From Halioglobus sp. (GTDB taxonomy: Bacteria > Pseudomonadota > Gammaproteobacteria > Pseudomonadales > Halieaceae), in the NCBI GenBank assembly GCA_002699145.1, contig PABK01000060.1:1-64000 (forward strand): a stretch of 64,000 nucleotides of DNA. Direction: 5' to 3'. The position numbers and the translations under genes were made by a program. Every line of letters starts with the position of its first letter. Within the stretch, counting starts at the first letter, position 1. Below are positions 36,203-45,145 of the stretch, piece after piece. The notes under the pieces were generated by a model. It was not told where the DNA came from. It ran no database searches and saw nothing but the letters and a program-made list of their open reading frames with translations.

Positions 36203-37549
36203 GTGATTCGCACGTGGATAGAAACGTTTACCGCCTGGGTGTGGGGCCCACCCATGCTCTTGCTGCTGGTGGGTGGCGGGCTGTTCTTTTGTTGCTACAG
36301 CCGCCTGCTGCCCTACCGCTACCTGGGACATTCCCTGGCTCTGCTCAGCGGTCGTTATGACAACGCCGGCGACGCGGGGGAGTTGCGTCACCGCGAAGCG
36401 CTGGCCGCGGCGCTGTCCGGCACCCTGGGGCTGGGCAACATCGCCGGTGTGGCCCTGGCGATCAGCGCCGGCGGTCCGGGCGTGGTGTTCTGGATGTGGT
36501 TGACGGCGCTGATCGGCGTCTGCACCAAGTTTTTTACCTGTACCCTCGGCGTCATGTACCGTGGCAGGGACAGCGCCGGCCAGCTACAGGGCGGCCCGAT
36601 GTACGTCATCCGCGAGGCGCTGCCGCGGCGCTGGCACTGGCTGGCGGTGCTGTTCGCGCTGGCCGGCCTGCTCGGCACCGTGCCGTCGTTCCAGGTCAAC
36701 CAGCTGGCGGCCGTGGTGTCGCAGCAGTTGTTGCCGGAAACCGCTGGCGGCCCCTGGGACTGGGGCCTGGGGTTGGGCCTGGCGCTGCTGGTGGGGCTGG
36801 TGATCTGGGGCGGGCTGGGCCGTATCGCCCGGGTTGCCGAGGTGCTGGTGCCCGCCATGGTGATCAGTTACCTCGCCATGGCGGCGCTGGTGATTGCCGC
36901 CCACGCCGCGCAGCTGCCGGCGGTGCTGGCGGCGATTTTTACCCAGGCTTTCAGTCCCGACGCGCTCTACGGTGGTGCGCTGGGTGTGGCGATCATCGGC
37001 ATCAGCCGCGGCGCGTTCTCCAACGAGGCGGGTATCGGCACCGAGGTCATGGCCCACGGCGCGGCGCGCACCAACGAACCGGTGCGCGAGGGGCTGGTGG
37101 CCAGTCTCGGCCCCATGGTGGACACGCTGCTGGTGTGCAGCTGCACCGCCGGTGTGATTCTCGTGTCCGGCGTGCACGCGCCGGGCGACGACGTACAGGG
37201 CGTCAGCCTGACCATGGCGGCCTTCGGCGAGGTGTTGGGCGGCTGGGGGCGCTGGCTGCTGGCGCTGCAGGTACTGGTCCTGTCCGCCACCACGGTGTTT
37301 ACGTTCTGGTACTACGGGCAGAAGTGCTGCGCCTTCCTGTTCGGTGTCGGCCCGGCGCGTTACTACCGCTACTTTTATCTTGCCGCCGTCGTGCTCGGCG
37401 CGGTGGTGTCGGTGGAGCTGTTGTTCACTTTCCTGGTCGGGGTCTACGGCCTGATGGCCCTGCCCACCATGCTCTCCAGCCTGCTGCTGGCGCCGCGGGT
37501 GATGTGCGAGGCCCGGCGCTACCTGGGCGCCCTGGACGCGGCCCGCTGA
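36203..37549 (+). CDS. AGCS family sodium:amino acid symporter
   Basis: The 448-residue protein has about ten membrane helices and the alanine/glycine:cation symporter signature GLGNIAGVALAISAGGPGVV followed by FWMW, and later GVAIIGISRGAFSNEAGIG. Members import alanine or glycine with sodium. The GTG at 36203 follows GGGGGAAG at 36191-36198; upstream ATGs at 36104 and 36176 would add a non-membrane extension. The C-terminal half contains the usual LGPMVDTLLVCSCTA. It precedes the ectoine-type operon by about 390 bases on the same strand, and could serve it, but this is inference. Confidence 0.9.
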   Translation: MIRTWIETFTAWVWGPPMLLLLVGGGLFFCCYSRLLPYRYLGHSLALLSGRYDNAGDAGELRHREALAAALSGTLGLGNIAGVALAISAGGPGVVFWMWLTALIGVCTKFFTCTLGVMYRGRDSAGQLQGGPMYVIREALPRRWHWLAVLFALAGLLGTVPSFQVNQLAAVVSQQLLPETAGGPWDWGLGLGLALLVGLVIWGGLGRIARVAEVLVPAMVISYLAMAALVIAAHAAQLPAVLAAIFTQAFSPDALYGGALGVAIIGISRGAFSNEAGIGTEVMAHGAARTNEPVREGLVASLGPMVDTLLVCSCTAGVILVSGVHAPGDDVQGVSLTMAAFGEVLGGWGRWLLALQVLVLSATTVFTFWYYGQKCCAFLFGVGPARYYRYFYLAAVVLGAVVSVELLFTFLVGVYGLMALPTMLSSLLLAPRVMCEARRYLGALDAAR

Positions 37550-37941
37550 ACGCGGCGCAGGCGCCAAACACCGGCAATCCTGCATTGATCGCTCATTATT
37601 TATCGCCATTTGCGCCGTTCCTGCGTGTTTGTCGGCGAACCCCGCGCGCCAACGCCGGTGCCGGTCACGGGCGGCGGCGCAACGTTCGCGGCGGGAAAGT
37701 GTCTATGCACCAAAGGCGGGCGGGCGGCGACGGTCGCGCCAGGTCGCCCGGGCATTTTTGCACCAAAAGCGGGAATGGCTTTGATCCTTGTCCGGGAAAA
37801 TGTGGCTGTTCCCGCCACGGGGCCATTGATATCGCGACAATCCCGCGTAAGGTGGGCGCAAGGGCAAACATGGAGCGTTTCTTGCTGAGCAATTCGTGAA
37901 AGCGTGCAACCAACCGGTTGCAGCGCCATCGGAGGCAAACT
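37550..37941 (+). promoter_or_regulatory. upstream region of the ectoine-type operon with paired 15-bp repeats
   Basis: No gene. Near-identical 15-base direct repeats TGCACCAAAGGCGGG (37706-37720) and TGCACCAAAAGCGGG (37759-37773) are 53 bases apart, about five helical turns, and could bind a regulator. The GTG start downstream has GGAGG at 37931-37935. Confidence 0.4.
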
Positions 37942-39102
37942 GTGTCGAGTGACTGGCAGGGCAACATTGCGGCAGCAACAGCTTTTCGCCGTACGCTGCA
38001 CCAGCAACCCGAACTGGGCTGGCAGGAGCACAACACGGCGGCGGCGATTCGCGATGAGCTGGATACGCTGGGTATTTCCTGGCGCAGCTGTGCCGGCACA
38101 GGTACGCTGGCGTGGATAAATGCCGGGGGCGCGGGGCAGGCCATCGCCCTGCGCGGGGACATCGACGCCCTGCCGATACACGAGGAAACCGGCAAGGACT
38201 GGCAGTCCCGCATCGCCGGCGCCATGCACGCCTGTGGCCACGACGGCCACGCGGCGACCCTGCTGGCCACCGCGCGCTGGCTCAAGGCCCACGAGGCAGA
38301 GCTGCAACGCAAGATCGTCCTGCTGTTCCAGCCGGCGGAGGAGGGCGGTCACGGCGCCCGCGAGATGATCGCCGACGGCGCGCTGGACGATGTCGCCGAG
38401 ATCTACGGCTGGCACAACTGGCCGGCCCTGTCCTACGGCGCCTTCGCCTGCCCGGATGAACTGGTCATGTGCGGCAACGGCACCTTCACCATCCGCCTGC
38501 AGGGCGTGGGCGGGCACGCCAGCCAGCCCGAGCTGTGTGCGGACCCGGTGCTGGCCGCCAGCGCCATCACCCTCGCCCTGCAACAGATCTGCAGCCGCCG
38601 CCTGCCGCCGCAAAAAGCGGCCGTGATCAGCGTAACGCGTATCCAGTGCGGTGACGCGCTGACCGTCATCCCGCAGTACGCCGATATCGGCGGCAGCATC
38701 CGCGTGCCCGACGAGGACACGCGCGAACGGGTCAACCAGCTCATCACGCAGGTGTGTCAGCACACGGCGGCCGGTTACGGCGTCAGTTGCGAGGTGCAAC
38801 ACCAGCAGCGCTACAGCGCCACCATCAACCATCCACAACAGGCCGCCTTCGCCCGGGACTGCTGGCGCGAGATACACGGCGAGGCCGGCCTGGCGCACGG
38901 GCAGCCGCTGCCGATCATGGCCTCGGAAGACTTCAGCTACTACCTGCGCGAGCGCCCCGGCGCCTTCGCGCTGATTGGCAGCGACGACGGCGAGGGGCAC
39001 GACGCGCCCTGTCACAGTCCGCACTACGATTTCAATGACCGGCTGATCAACGACGTGTGCCGCTGGTTCTGCCGCCTCGCCGGGATGCGCACCCCGCCCT
39101 GA
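37942..39102 (+). CDS. M20 family amidohydrolase, DoeB2-like N-acetyl-diaminobutyrate deacetylase
   Basis: This 386-residue zinc hydrolase shows the M20 pattern: FRRTLHQQPELGWQEHNTA, ALRGDIDALPI, HACGHDGHAATLL with metal-binding His and Asp, FQPAEEGGHGAREMI with the catalytic Glu pair, and MASEDFSYYL near the end. As the first gene of a four-gene operon with an EctB-like transaminase, an M24 hydrolase and an aldehyde dehydrogenase, it probably removes the acetyl group from N-acetyl-2,4-diaminobutyrate released from ectoine. A plain hippurate- or IAA-type hydrolase is the alternative. The GTG at 37942 follows GGAGG by six bases. Confidence 0.82.
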   Translation: MSSDWQGNIAAATAFRRTLHQQPELGWQEHNTAAAIRDELDTLGISWRSCAGTGTLAWINAGGAGQAIALRGDIDALPIHEETGKDWQSRIAGAMHACGHDGHAATLLATARWLKAHEAELQRKIVLLFQPAEEGGHGAREMIADGALDDVAEIYGWHNWPALSYGAFACPDELVMCGNGTFTIRLQGVGGHASQPELCADPVLAASAITLALQQICSRRLPPQKAAVISVTRIQCGDALTVIPQYADIGGSIRVPDEDTRERVNQLITQVCQHTAAGYGVSCEVQHQQRYSATINHPQQAAFARDCWREIHGEAGLAHGQPLPIMASEDFSYYLRERPGAFALIGSDDGEGHDAPCHSPHYDFNDRLINDVCRWFCRLAGMRTPP

Positions 39103-39153
39103 CACCGCCTCCGGATCGGAGTAAGGCAACCACTGCAACCCGGAGGAAACAAC

Positions 39154-40401
39154 ATGACCATTTTTACAGCGCGTGAATCGACTATTCGCGCCTACAGCCG
39201 CACCTACCCTGTCGTCTTCAAGACGGCGAGCTACGCGCGCCAGATTGATAGCGACGGCAAGGAGTACATCGACTTCTTCGCCGGCGCCGGCGTGCTCAAC
39301 TTCGGCCACAACAACGCCGCCATGAAAGCCGCCGTGGTGGATTACCTGCAGCGCGACGGCGTGCTGCACAGCCTGGATTTGCACACCGAGGCCAAGGCGC
39401 AGTTCATGCAGTGTTTCACAGACGTGATCCTGCAACCGCGCGACATGCCGCACCGCATGCAGTTTACCGGGCCGACCGGCACCAACGCGGTGGAGGCGGC
39501 ACTGAAGCTGGCGCGGCGGGTGACCGGGCGCCGGCACGTGGTGGCGTTCAACCAGGGCTTCCACGGCATGACGCTGGGCGCCCTGGCCGCCACGGCGAAC
39601 GAGTACTTTCGCGGCGCGGCGGGGGTGCCGCTGGAGTACGTCAGCCACCAGCCCTTCGGCGACGAGTCGGCCGACGCCGAGGCGCTGCTGACCGCCCTGC
39701 GCGACGCGCTGCAGGAACCGGGTGTGGAACCACCCGCAGCCTTCCTGCTGGAGACGATCCAGGCCGAAGGCGGCGTGAACGTCGCCAGCGCGGCCTGGCT
39801 GCAGGGCGTCGCCGCCCTGGCGAAGGAACTGGGCGCCCTGTTCATCGTCGACGACATCCAGGTCGGCTGTGGCCGCACCGGCAGTTATTTCAGCTTTGAC
39901 GACCTGGCCATCGAACCGGATATCGTCTGCCTGGCCAAGGGGATCGGTGGCATCGGTACGCCCATGGCCATGAACCTGGTGCGCCCGGAGCACGACGAGC
40001 ACTGGTCGCCGGGGGAGCACACCGGCACGTTTCGCGGCCAGAACCTCTCTTTCGTCGCCGGCAAGGTGGCGCTGGACTACTTCGCCGACGACACGCTGAT
40101 GAACGAGGTGAAGGAAAAAACCGGCCTGATGCGCGATACCCTGCAACCCCTGCTGACCGGGGATTCCTCCCTGCAGTTGCGCGGCAAGGGCATGATCATC
40201 GGGCTGGACGTGGGCGACGGCGAACGCGCGGCGGCCATCGTGCGCCAGTGTTTCGACGACGGCCTGATTGTCGCCAGTTGCGGCATCGGCGGCCGGGTGC
40301 TGAAGCTGATCCCGCCGTTGACCACTCCCCATGGCGACCTGGTCGCCGGACTGGATATTTTTGTCAGTGCCGCGCGCCGGGTACTTGAGGAGGCAGCATG
40401 A
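39154..40401 (+). CDS. EctB-like diaminobutyrate transaminase (class III aminotransferase)
   Basis: The 415-residue PLP enzyme closely resembles EctB, which interconverts L-2,4-diaminobutyrate and aspartate semialdehyde with glutamate/2-oxoglutarate. EctB-like stretches include RAYSRTYPVVF, GAGVLNFGHNN, GPTGTNAVEAALKLAR, FHGMTLGALAAT and VDDIQVGCGRTG; the PLP lysine is Lys262 in CLAKGIGG. No ectA or ectC accompanies it, and its neighbours are hydrolases, so here it likely works in the catabolic direction as DoeD does. CGGAGG precedes the ATG. Its stop overlaps the M24 gene at ATGA. Confidence 0.85.
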   Translation: MTIFTARESTIRAYSRTYPVVFKTASYARQIDSDGKEYIDFFAGAGVLNFGHNNAAMKAAVVDYLQRDGVLHSLDLHTEAKAQFMQCFTDVILQPRDMPHRMQFTGPTGTNAVEAALKLARRVTGRRHVVAFNQGFHGMTLGALAATANEYFRGAAGVPLEYVSHQPFGDESADAEALLTALRDALQEPGVEPPAAFLLETIQAEGGVNVASAAWLQGVAALAKELGALFIVDDIQVGCGRTGSYFSFDDLAIEPDIVCLAKGIGGIGTPMAMNLVRPEHDEHWSPGEHTGTFRGQNLSFVAGKVALDYFADDTLMNEVKEKTGLMRDTLQPLLTGDSSLQLRGKGMIIGLDVGDGERAAAIVRQCFDDGLIVASCGIGGRVLKLIPPLTTPHGDLVAGLDIFVSAARRVLEEAA

Positions 40402-41711
40402 ACAAACGAGAAGATATGACCTTCCCGCCGGAAGAGTACGAGCGCCGCCTGGCCGAGTTGCGCCAGCGTATCGCCGAGCGGCACCTGGACGCGGTGGTGA
40501 TTACCGACCCGGCCAACCTCATGTACATGACGGACTACCAGACCACCGGCTACTCCTTTTTCCAGGCCCTGGTGGTGCCGCTGGAGCAGGAACCGTTCAT
40601 GATCACCCGGGCCCTGGAAGAGTCCAATGTGATCGCGCGCACCTGGGTGGAGGTCACCCGGCCCTACCCGGATACCGGCGACGCCATCCAGATGCTGGTG
40701 GACGCCCTGCGCGAGTTCGGCCTGTCGAACAAGCGCATCGGCTACGAGCGCAACAGCTATTTCTTCCCCGCCTATCACCAGGACGTGATCCACAACACGC
40801 TCAAGGACGCCAAACTGCTGGATTGCTTCGGCATCGTCGAGGAGGGCCGCATCTGCAAGTCGCCGGTGGAAATCGAGCTGATGGGTAAGGCGGCGCTTGC
40901 CACGGAGGCCGGCATGGCTGCCGGCATCGACGCCTGTGTCGCCGGCGCGACGGAGAACGAGATCGGCGGCGCCATCAGCGCGGCGATGTTTCGTGCAGGC
41001 GGCGAGCCGCCGGCGGTCATGCCCTACGTGACCTCCGGCCCGCGTACGATGATCGGCCACGCCACCTGGGAGGGCAGGGTGGTGCAGGACAACGAGCATG
41101 TCTTCCTGGAGGTGGGCGGCTGCTATCGACGCTACCACACGGCGATGATGCGCACGGTGGTGCTGGGCGAGCTGAGCGATTCGATGTACGCCGCGCAGGA
41201 GGTCATGAAGTACGCGCTGGACAGCGTGCACAGCATACTGCAGCCGGGGATGACGGTGTCCGACGTGGACAACCTGGTGCGCAAGATCATCAGTGACAAC
41301 AAGGTCGGCGCGCGGCTGATCACCCGCTCCGGCTACTCCATCGGCATCGCCTTCCCGCCTAGCTGGGACGAGGGCTATATGCTCAGCCTGAAACAGGGCC
41401 AGTCCACCGTGCTGCGCGAGGGGATGACGTTCCACCTGATCCCGTGGATGTGGGCGGTCGATGGCGACAAGACCTGTGGTATCTCCGACACGATCTACAT
41501 CACCGAGGACGGCTGCGCCTCCTTCTTCAGCAACACGCCGCGTGACTTCACGGTAAAGCCCGGCAGTGCCGGCAGCGGCGCCTGCGTGGACCTGGCCGAG
41601 GCGCGGCAGCCGCGCAAGGGCGGCCCGCGCAAGGGCGACCCGCGCAAGGGCGACCCGCGCAAGGGCGGCGGCAAGAAGGCGGACAAGGCGGAAGTGCAGG
41701 AGGTGGGGTGA
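40398..41711 (+). CDS. M24 family ectoine hydrolase-like protein (DoeA/EutD type)
   Basis: The 437-residue protein has a creatinase-like N-terminal domain and a pita-bread M24 domain. Where metal-dependent aminopeptidases have the aspartate ligands, it reads FLEVGGCYRRYHTAMMRT, lacking the two aspartates; ectoine hydrolases are reported to be metal-independent M24 members, so this fits DoeA/EutD ring opening of ectoine. GITDTI-type ending is present as GISDTIYITEDG. The C-terminus carries an extra basic tail of four 15-bp repeat units (41613-41672; Arg-Lys-Gly-Asp-Pro), not usual for the family. AGGAGG precedes the ATG, and the TGA overlaps the next gene. Confidence 0.78.
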   Translation: MNKREDMTFPPEEYERRLAELRQRIAERHLDAVVITDPANLMYMTDYQTTGYSFFQALVVPLEQEPFMITRALEESNVIARTWVEVTRPYPDTGDAIQMLVDALREFGLSNKRIGYERNSYFFPAYHQDVIHNTLKDAKLLDCFGIVEEGRICKSPVEIELMGKAALATEAGMAAGIDACVAGATENEIGGAISAAMFRAGGEPPAVMPYVTSGPRTMIGHATWEGRVVQDNEHVFLEVGGCYRRYHTAMMRTVVLGELSDSMYAAQEVMKYALDSVHSILQPGMTVSDVDNLVRKIISDNKVGARLITRSGYSIGIAFPPSWDEGYMLSLKQGQSTVLREGMTFHLIPWMWAVDGDKTCGISDTIYITEDGCASFFSNTPRDFTVKPGSAGSGACVDLAEARQPRKGGPRKGDPRKGDPRKGGGKKADKAEVQEVG

Positions 41712-43075
41712 TGTTGACACCGGTCAACCCGAGTACTGGCGAGACCCTGCCGCCCTGGCCGTCGCTGGACGACGCACAGGCGCGCGCCGCCATCGACGAG
41801 GCGGTCCAGGCCTTCCCGGGCTGGCGCGATACGCCGCTGCAGGAGCGGTCGGAATGCCTACACGCGGTCGCTGCCGCCCTGCGCGACAACAGCGAGACGC
41901 TGACGCGATTGATGGCGCAGGAGATGGGCAAGCCCTGGCGCGAGGGGCTGGGGGAGGTGGAAAAGGCCGCCGGCTGCGCCGAGTACTACGCGGACAACGC
42001 CGCGCAGTTTCTCGCCAGCGACACCCTGCCTTCGGACGCCAGTCGCAGCTACGTGTGTTACCAGCCGCTGGGCGCGCTGTTGGGAATCCTGCCGTGGAAC
42101 GCGCCGGTCTGGCTGGCCCTGCGTTTTCTCGCGCCGGGGCTGATGGCCGGCAATACCTGCGTGATGAAGCCCGATCCCAACGTGCCGGCGACGGGCAACG
42201 CACTGGCCGGGGTGTTCGAGCAGGCCGGCCTGCCGCCGGGCGTGATGGTCAACCTGCCCATTACCACCGCACAGGTCGGCGAGGCCATAGACCACCCGGG
42301 CATCAAGGGGGTGTCCTTTACCGGCTCCAGCGCCGCCGGCAGCAGGGTGGCCGCGCGCGCCGCCGCCGCGCTGAAACCCGCCGTGCTGGAACTGGGCGGC
42401 TCGGACCCGTGTATCGTGCTGGCCGACGCCGACCTCGAGCGCGCCTGCGAGGTGATCACGCTGTCGCGCATCATCAATGCCGGACAGTCGTGCATCGCCG
42501 CCAAGCGAGTCATCGTCGAGGCCGGCGTTTACGACCAGGTCTGTGCCATGCTGGGCGAGCGCTTCGCGGAACTCACGCTGGGTGACCCGCTGCAGCCGGA
42601 TTCCGCGGCGCTGGGACCCATCGCCCGGCAGGATTTACGCACCCTGCTGCACGACCAGGTGCAGCGCAGCCTGGGGCAGGGCGCGCGGTGCGTCTGCGGC
42701 GGCGAACTGCCGCCCGGTCCGGGCTTTTTCTACCCGCCGACCCTGCTGGCGGACGTGGAGCCGGGCATGGCGGTGTTCGCCGAGGAGACCTTCGGGCCGG
42801 TCCTGGCCCTGGTCGAGGCGAGGGATTTCGAGCATGCGTTGGCGCTGGCCAACGACACCGATTACGGGCTGGGCTCGAGTATCTGGACGCGGGACGAGGA
42901 CCGGGCCGCGCGGGCGGCGGTATCGCTGCACGCCGGGCAGGTGGCCGTCAACGGTATCGTGAAGACCGACCCGCGGCTGCCCAGCGGCGGCATCGGGCGC
43001 TCCGGCTACGGACGTGAACTGGGGCCGCACGGCATCCGCGAGTTCGTCAACGCCAAGCAGGTGTGGATCGCCTAG
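41711..43075 (+). CDS. aldehyde dehydrogenase, succinate/aspartate semialdehyde type (DoeC-like)
   Basis: The 454-residue NAD(P)-dependent enzyme has the ALDH active site: LPWNAPVWLALRF, FTGSSAAGSRVA cofactor loop, catalytic Glu227 in LELGGSDP and Cys261 in GQSCIAAKR. Its short length resembles the Sad/YneI succinate-semialdehyde branch. In the operon it would oxidise the aspartate semialdehyde formed by the transaminase to aspartate, as DoeC does. The ATG at 41711 shares its A with the upstream TGA and follows AGGAGGT by five bases; a GTG at 41708 is an alternative. A hairpin after the gene ends the operon. Confidence 0.88.
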   Translation: MLTPVNPSTGETLPPWPSLDDAQARAAIDEAVQAFPGWRDTPLQERSECLHAVAAALRDNSETLTRLMAQEMGKPWREGLGEVEKAAGCAEYYADNAAQFLASDTLPSDASRSYVCYQPLGALLGILPWNAPVWLALRFLAPGLMAGNTCVMKPDPNVPATGNALAGVFEQAGLPPGVMVNLPITTAQVGEAIDHPGIKGVSFTGSSAAGSRVAARAAAALKPAVLELGGSDPCIVLADADLERACEVITLSRIINAGQSCIAAKRVIVEAGVYDQVCAMLGERFAELTLGDPLQPDSAALGPIARQDLRTLLHDQVQRSLGQGARCVCGGELPPGPGFFYPPTLLADVEPGMAVFAEETFGPVLALVEARDFEHALALANDTDYGLGSSIWTRDEDRAARAAVSLHAGQVAVNGIVKTDPRLPSGGIGRSGYGRELGPHGIREFVNAKQVWIA

Positions 43076-43092
43076 GCGTGCCATATCGTTGC

Positions 43093-43122
43093 ACTGGCTG
43101 GGGCGTTGTCGCCCCGGCCAGT
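43093..43122 (+). terminator. hairpin after the ectoine-type operon
   Basis: A 13-bp stem (one G-U pair) with loop TTGT starts 18 bases past the aldehyde dehydrogenase stop. Only a weak T-rich stretch follows, so it may end transcription or protect the RNA end. Confidence 0.65.
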
Positions 43123-43228
43123 TGCTCACTATTATAAAGAGAAATGATAGTTTATATTCTGGATCGACTGTTTTTGGCGCCCGCTAGCGGTAAGGTGGAT
43201 GGCGGAAGCTCGCTAAGGGAATCACCGC

Positions 43229-45112
43229 ATGCAACGCGTTTTGCTGCTGGCCGCCATCGCCCTGGCGGTGATCGTTCTGCTCTGTTTCCTGCGCGTACCG
43301 GACGCGGAACGGGGACCGCCGAACATCCTGCTTATCGTGCTGGACGACCTCGGCTACAACGACCTGGGCGCCAACGGCAATCCGGATATGCCGACACCCC
43401 GGTTGGACGCACTGGCTGGCCAGGGTAGCCGCTATACCCGGCACTATGCGGACAGCACCTGCTCTGTGGCCAGGGTCGCCCTGCTCACCGGCACCTATCC
43501 CTCGCGATATGGTTTTCGCCCCAACAAGCTCGGCCTGTCGCGTGACACGGTCACCATTGCCAGCACCCTGCGCGAAAGAGGTTACCTTACGCAACATATT
43601 GGCAAGTGGCACGTGGGCAATGCCGAGTTGGGCCAGTCCCCGACACAGCTCGGTTTCGACCAGTGGTTTGGCTTCCTGTTCCAGTCGCAGTTGGCTGGCC
43701 TGCCCGAGGACGGAATCAACTACGCGCGGCCGACCTATTATGACCCGTGGTTGCGTGAAAACGCCGGCCCGTTGCAACAGTACAGCGGCCAACTGACGGA
43801 CATCCTGACCGACAGGGCAGTCGAATTTGTCGAAGGGCAGTCACAGCAGTCGACCCCGTGGTTCCTGAATCTCTGGTACCTGGCGCCACACAATCCGGTG
43901 CAGGCGGCGGCGCGATTCAGGGAGAAATATCCACAGGATGGTCCCGGCCGCTATCGCGCCATGATCGAGCAGCTGGATACGAGCATCGGACGTGTCCTGG
44001 ACGCGCTCGATGCTCAGGGCCTGGCGGACAACACGCTGCTGATCGTGGTCAGTGATAATGGCGGTACCAACTCGTTGCTGAACAACAATGGGCCTTACGT
44101 CGGTCGCAAAGGTCAGTACACCGAGGGCGGGCTGCGCACACCCCTGCTGCTGCGCTGGCCCGGTCATATCGAGCCGGAAACGGTGACGGACGAACTGGTC
44201 AGCCTTTACGACCTGTTTCCCACTATTGCCGCCGCGGCGGATGTGCCTGTGCCCAGGCAGGTGATCGGCCGTGACCTGTTGACGCTGCCGCTGCCGCCAT
44301 CGCAACCGCTGTACTGGGAGTCGAGTGATTCTCGCATACACAGCTACTCGGTTCTCAGTTCAGACGGGCGGTGGCGGTTATCCCGCAGCGGTTCGCGGCC
44401 GCCAACCCTGCATGATCTGCACGAAGACCCCAGCGGCGAGCACAATAGCATCGAGCGCCATTGGGAAACCGCCGCGCGATTGAATGACGAATATTTGCAG
44501 TGGCGGCGCGGCGCGCGCATCGTCGACGTTACCTATGAACCACTGAATGCGCGCGGCGCGGCGATTCTGCGTGGCCAGGACGTGCAGCGTTCCCCGGGCT
44601 CATCCGGATTTACCTTCGCCATTGCCGTGAGGCCCGACGAAAAAGCCGGGACGGGCACGATCGCGCAGCAGGCACACCGCTGGAGCTTGTCGCAAGCGCC
44701 CGCTAGCGGGCTGGAGCTGGTCGTACTGGGCACCCGGCTGCGGGGTCCGGCGTTGCCCGCGGGGCGGTGCAGCGAGGTGGTGGTAAGTAGTCACTACAAG
44801 CTTGGGCCGTTCAAGCCCGAAAACAATAGCGCCAGCCTTGACCTCTTCATTGATGGAAATTTGATTGACAGCAAGCACTTGAAGAAGGTGGTTCCGCAGA
44901 ACTGGGGAATTGCCAATCCTACCTATACTGGCATCAGTGCCGACGGCACGCAGCCCTTTGCGGGCACACTGGGCAGGCCGCTGATCCTCAATGAGCGCCT
45001 GGTGGCCGATGCCCATGACCGGATCGGCAATGGCATTTCCAGCCTGCCTGCCCTGTGTCCACGCAGTGAAGGCGAGGAGCATGCGCAGGCCGTCGCGGCG
45101 GGAAACCAGTAG
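43229..45112 (+). CDS. membrane-anchored sulfatase with unusual CSVAR site and C-terminal lectin-like domain
   Basis: The 627-residue type I sulfatase has an N-terminal signal/anchor (LLLAAIALAVIVLLCFL), metal-binding LLIVLDDLGYNDLG (Asp39, Asp40), and GKWHVGNAELGQSPTQLGFD. The formylglycine position reads CSVAR: Cys78 and Arg82 are in place, but Val80 replaces the usual Pro or Ala at +2. Further metal residues lie in VVSDNGGTNSLL. After about residue 430 comes an additional beta-rich region resembling a LamG/jelly-roll glycan-binding domain. AAGGGA precedes the ATG. Arylsulfatase B/GALNS-like branch by layout; substrate unknown. Confidence 0.85.
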   Translation: MQRVLLLAAIALAVIVLLCFLRVPDAERGPPNILLIVLDDLGYNDLGANGNPDMPTPRLDALAGQGSRYTRHYADSTCSVARVALLTGTYPSRYGFRPNKLGLSRDTVTIASTLRERGYLTQHIGKWHVGNAELGQSPTQLGFDQWFGFLFQSQLAGLPEDGINYARPTYYDPWLRENAGPLQQYSGQLTDILTDRAVEFVEGQSQQSTPWFLNLWYLAPHNPVQAAARFREKYPQDGPGRYRAMIEQLDTSIGRVLDALDAQGLADNTLLIVVSDNGGTNSLLNNNGPYVGRKGQYTEGGLRTPLLLRWPGHIEPETVTDELVSLYDLFPTIAAAADVPVPRQVIGRDLLTLPLPPSQPLYWESSDSRIHSYSVLSSDGRWRLSRSGSRPPTLHDLHEDPSGEHNSIERHWETAARLNDEYLQWRRGARIVDVTYEPLNARGAAILRGQDVQRSPGSSGFTFAIAVRPDEKAGTGTIAQQAHRWSLSQAPASGLELVVLGTRLRGPALPAGRCSEVVVSSHYKLGPFKPENNSASLDLFIDGNLIDSKHLKKVVPQNWGIANPTYTGISADGTQPFAGTLGRPLILNERLVADAHDRIGNGISSLPALCPRSEGEEHAQAVAAGNQ

Positions 45113-45145
45113 TCGCGGGAGACTTGCGGGTATCTCCCTGGCAGT

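Noticed and set aside
37600-40332. 910-codon open frame on the minus strand
   Set aside because: It lies antisense to the M20 and transaminase genes, which show full family motifs. High GC removes stops from opposite frames; the product is low-complexity and unrecognisable.
40077-41720. 547-codon minus-strand frame
   Set aside because: Antisense shadow of the M24 hydrolase gene, with no family features.
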